DNA of 15,851 nucleotides, taken from assembly GCA_964631295.1 (NCBI GenBank), contig CAZVXI010000060.1, positions 1 through 15,851 on the forward strand, read 5' to 3'. The DNA is from CAZVXI01 sp964631295. Its GTDB lineage: Bacteria; Planctomycetota; Phycisphaerae; Phycisphaerales; SM1A02. Below the pieces are notes generated by a model that was not told the DNA's origin, made no database searches, and saw only the letters and a program-made list of their open reading frames with translations. Shown here piece by piece: positions 14,022 through 15,851 of the stretch. Position numbers and translations under genes: made by a program. The first letter of the stretch is position 1. The number at the start of each line of letters is the position of its first letter.

Positions 14022-15183
14022 AACTGCCGAACCACCCGACAGCGGGAACGGCGTCAAATGCTTCAAGCGCCGACAGCAGTGTGCGTGTTCGAGCAGGCGA
14101 GGTTTCAGAAACAACAAGTGCGTCCACTGAGTTGACATCCGCGATGACGTGCGGTGAGGTGACAATCGGGACGCCGCGGTACGTACGTCCGCACCCAAAT
14201 GCGCGATCATCCACCACGGCGGCGACATCAATTGACGCGTGCCAGGCACCATTCAGGAATGGGAGGATGTTCTTGCCAAGACCCACGAGCGCGATGCGCT
14301 CGATTCCGCGAGCGGCGAGTCGGTTCATGTGATCGTGGATTTCATTCCAGCGGAACAGTTGCTCGAATGATGCCGGGCTCAGGATGCCTCCCGCGCTGCC
14401 TCTTCGGATGCGCAGCCCGCGGGCAGTTCCTTGCGTCCACGCACCGGCAAACCCGCGTGCATCGCCGGAAGCTTGGAGCATCCAGTGGTACCAATGTGCC
14501 CAGTCCGCCATGTACGACCGACGAACAGGTTCGGGTAAGTAGCGAACAGCGAGATACGCGTTGTTTCGAGCATTGAGTTCAAGCGTTCTTTGTTGCAAAC
14601 GGCCGACAGGTGACTTCAGGTGATCGACCGTGAGTTCCTCATACACACCAACATCCCAGCCGGCATTCACCAAACGGAACGCGAGGTCGTACTCCTCCGC
14701 TTCCATGAAGAACCACTGATCAAGACCACCGACTGATTGCACTGCATTCGTACGCAATCCGACGCCGCATCCAACGAACACATCCGGCAACGCGCAAGTT
14801 TCAATGGATTCATCGGGCAGGCGCGGTACAAAACCCACTGCCGCCAACTTTGGCTGGGCACCAAACAGTGCAAGCATTTGTTCGATGCTGCCCCACCGAG
14901 GGCGTGCATCATCATCGAGCAACACACAGAAGTCGGTCCTCGCATCAACGAGCCCGAGTTGCCTGCTCACCGGGCCGAGATTCTGTTCAGGCTCGAGCAC
15001 CTTGATGGGCAGGCACAAGCCCGCCACATCAATTGCCGTCCGAACGGCACCTGCACAGCCATTGTCGATGACAACAACATCGCAGGCACAACCTTCGGGC
15101 GAGCTTCGCGCAAGTGATCGAAGTGTCTCGATCAGAATCTGCTCTCGCCCGCATGTGGCGATGATGTAGCGAATCGAGGTCAT
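13993..15183 (-). CDS. GT2-family glycosyltransferase with C-terminal Rossmann-like module
   Basis: A 396-aa protein. Residues 1-about 230 are a GT-A fold family 2 glycosyltransferase: SIRYIIATCGRE (3-14), VVVIDNG (36-42), NLGPVSRQLGL (68-78), the metal-binding LLDDDARP (88-95) and the acceptor-side MEAEEYDLAFRLVNAGW (160-176). Residues about 294-380 form a separate module starting RIALVGLGKNILPFL, followed by VVDDRAFGCGRTYRGVPIV, like the nucleotide-binding part of PglD-type or C-methyltransferase C-terminal domains. There is no signal peptide. The start at 15183 has GGAGG (15189-15193, 5-nt spacing) and the domain begins right there. It probably adds a sugar to a surface glycan. The methyltransferase relic follows downstream; a divergent gene lies 93 bp upstream. 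Confidence 0.88.
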   Translation of the reverse strand: MTSIRYIIATCGREQILIETLRSLARSSPEGCACDVVVIDNGCAGAVRTAIDVAGLCLPIKVLEPEQNLGPVSRQLGLVDARTDFCVLLDDDARPRWGSIEQMLALFGAQPKLAAVGFVPRLPDESIETCALPDVFVGCGVGLRTNAVQSVGGLDQWFFMEAEEYDLAFRLVNAGWDVGVYEELTVDHLKSPVGRLQQRTLELNARNNAYLAVRYLPEPVRRSYMADWAHWYHWMLQASGDARGFAGAWTQGTARGLRIRRGSAGGILSPASFEQLFRWNEIHDHMNRLAARGIERIALVGLGKNILPFLNGAWHASIDVAAVVDDRAFGCGRTYRGVPIVTSPHVIADVNSVDALVVSETSPARTRTLLSALEAFDAVPAVGWFGSFTPAPLAAV

Positions 15184-15263
15184 GACTACCTCCACCCATA
15201 GCCTTTCGTTTCGCCAGTCATCGACCAGGTGTTCCAACGAACGCGAATCGTCTCGGTAAGAAC

Positions 15264-15269
15264 TATCAT
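15264..15269 (+). promoter_or_regulatory. -10 element of putative leaderless promoter of right-edge gene
   Basis: TATCAT matches TATAAT at 5 of 6 positions and ends 7 nt before the ATG at 15277. No Shine-Dalgarno is present. The 93-bp divergent gap also holds the GT2 ribosome-binding site. Confidence 0.45.
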
Positions 15270-15276
15270 TTCCGAC

Positions 15277-15851
15277 ATGCAGCCTGACATGGACATAACA
15301 GACCGAATCGCACGGGAAGCAGCCAGACTTCTTGCATTGGGAAGGGTCGATGCGATCCAGGCAGCCGTGCGGCAGGCAGCCGAAGCAGTTGGCGACAGGG
15401 ATGCAGCGATGCCTTCCACCCAGCGCGTCCGCAAGCATGCACAGGCGATGGCAATGCAGTCGCTCGGCAGCGCGGGATACAGCCAATCCGTTCGCGCAAC
15501 GTGGTCTGCGGCTGAAGAGATTATGGCGTCGCTTGAACTGCTGCTACCGGGGAGTCGAACACTGCTGATGGGCCGTGCGGCCGATGGCTTCATCGATGCA
15601 GGTCTCGTAATCCACATGCGACTCATCGGCAACGAACAACGCGGCAGCATCAGCGAGGTGCTGGAGAGCGACATGGAGATTGATTCGCCGAAGTGGCGCA
15701 CTGTCGAGACCCGCTATGGAAGGCTCAATCAGGTGCGATTCACAGATGCGGGGCACGACTTTGCCATCACCCGCGTGCCAGCGAGTCTCGCGGCACGGCC
15801 TGACACCGATCTCTTTCGCGATCAGAGCGTCACAGCGCTTGATCTCCGCTC
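15277..15851 (+). CDS. Unidentified protein, 3' end beyond window
   Basis: The frame is open from ATG 15277 to the right edge (191 codons, no stop). A second in-frame ATG is at 15289; the first is preferred because of the -10 element 7 nt upstream. The product begins MQPDMDITDRIAREAARLLA, with a helical, Ala- and Arg-rich first about 95 residues. A mixed alpha/beta part follows, containing LLPGSRTLLMGRAADGFIDAG, HMRLIGNEQRG, WRTVETRYGRLNQVRF and SLAARPDTDLF. The second part looks like a cytoplasmic enzyme or nucleotide-binding fold, but I do not recognise the family. No TM segment or signal peptide is seen. It is transcribed divergently from the GT2 gene. Confidence 0.7.
   Translation, partial: MQPDMDITDRIAREAARLLALGRVDAIQAAVRQAAEAVGDRDAAMPSTQRVRKHAQAMAMQSLGSAGYSQSVRATWSAAEEIMASLELLLPGSRTLLMGRAADGFIDAGLVIHMRLIGNEQRGSISEVLESDMEIDSPKWRTVETRYGRLNQVRFTDAGHDFAITRVPASLAARPDTDLFRDQSVTALDLR

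Noticed and set aside
15184..15486. N-terminal extension of the GT2 frame to 15486
   Set aside because: The GT2 domain begins at the ATG at 15183, which has GGAGG upstream; the extension is cysteine-rich nonsense antisense to the right-edge gene.
1..15851. tRNA or rRNA genes, insertion sequences, prophage or a defence island
   Set aside because: No cloverleaf, rRNA-like stretch, transposase, integrase, long terminal inverted repeats or known defence domains were seen on either strand.

Overview
The window (GC-rich, high-50s percent by eye) looks like a chromosomal segment of a free-living Gram-negative-type bacterium. An alpha2-type glycyl-tRNA synthetase, a full-length fused MnmC, a COG2345/SufR-like regulator and a DUF2330-like membrane protein would fit Planctomycetota (perhaps Phycisphaerae). 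This placement is a tentative inference; no rRNA or tRNA gene is present to confirm it.

Left flank (1-1990, mostly minus strand): an imperfect 21-bp tandem repeat array (79-309), a lone beta/gamma-crystallin Greek-key motif (317-508), a small two-TM membrane protein with an apparent frameshift (564-829) and an intact secreted class D (OXA-type) beta-lactamase (994-1782).

Core (1996-10143, all minus strand): VOC-family protein, MFS exporter, pdxA, alpha2 glyS, mnmC, a GT4 glycosyltransferase and csaA, in transcription order. The last three are joined by 4-bp ATGA overlaps and glyS-mnmC are 11 nt apart. This block combines vitamin B6 synthesis, glycine charging, wobble-uridine modification and a tRNA-fold-binding protein. 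All its genes are intact.

Regulatory hub (10144-10251): the VOC gene and a divergent [Fe-S]-type winged-helix regulator share a 108-bp intergenic region. It has good sigma70-like promoters both ways and three copies of a CTTWT...AWAAG-like palindrome. One copy covers the VOC -10 and one the regulator -35, so the regulator probably represses both. The regulator gene overlaps yceH tail to tail by 14 bp.

Right flank (11591-15851): a DUF2330-like membrane protein split by one in-frame TAA (11670-13295), a decayed C-methyltransferase relic (13302-about 13740), a GT2 glycosyltransferase with a C-terminal Rossmann-like module (13993-15183), and a divergent gene running off the right edge from 15277.

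Two start classes are visible. VOC, bla, GT2 and the small membrane protein have clear Shine-Dalgarno sequences. At least six others (glyS, MFS, the SufR-like regulator, yceH, the DUF2330-like gene and the right-edge gene) have no SD but carry TANNNT 6-7 nt before the start codon, the signature of leaderless transcription. Gene decay is confined to the two flanks. I found no convincing new multi-gene defence or mobile system; the most notable signals are the three-site regulatory hub, the leaderless-start pattern, the 21-bp repeat array and the stop-split DUF2330-like gene.
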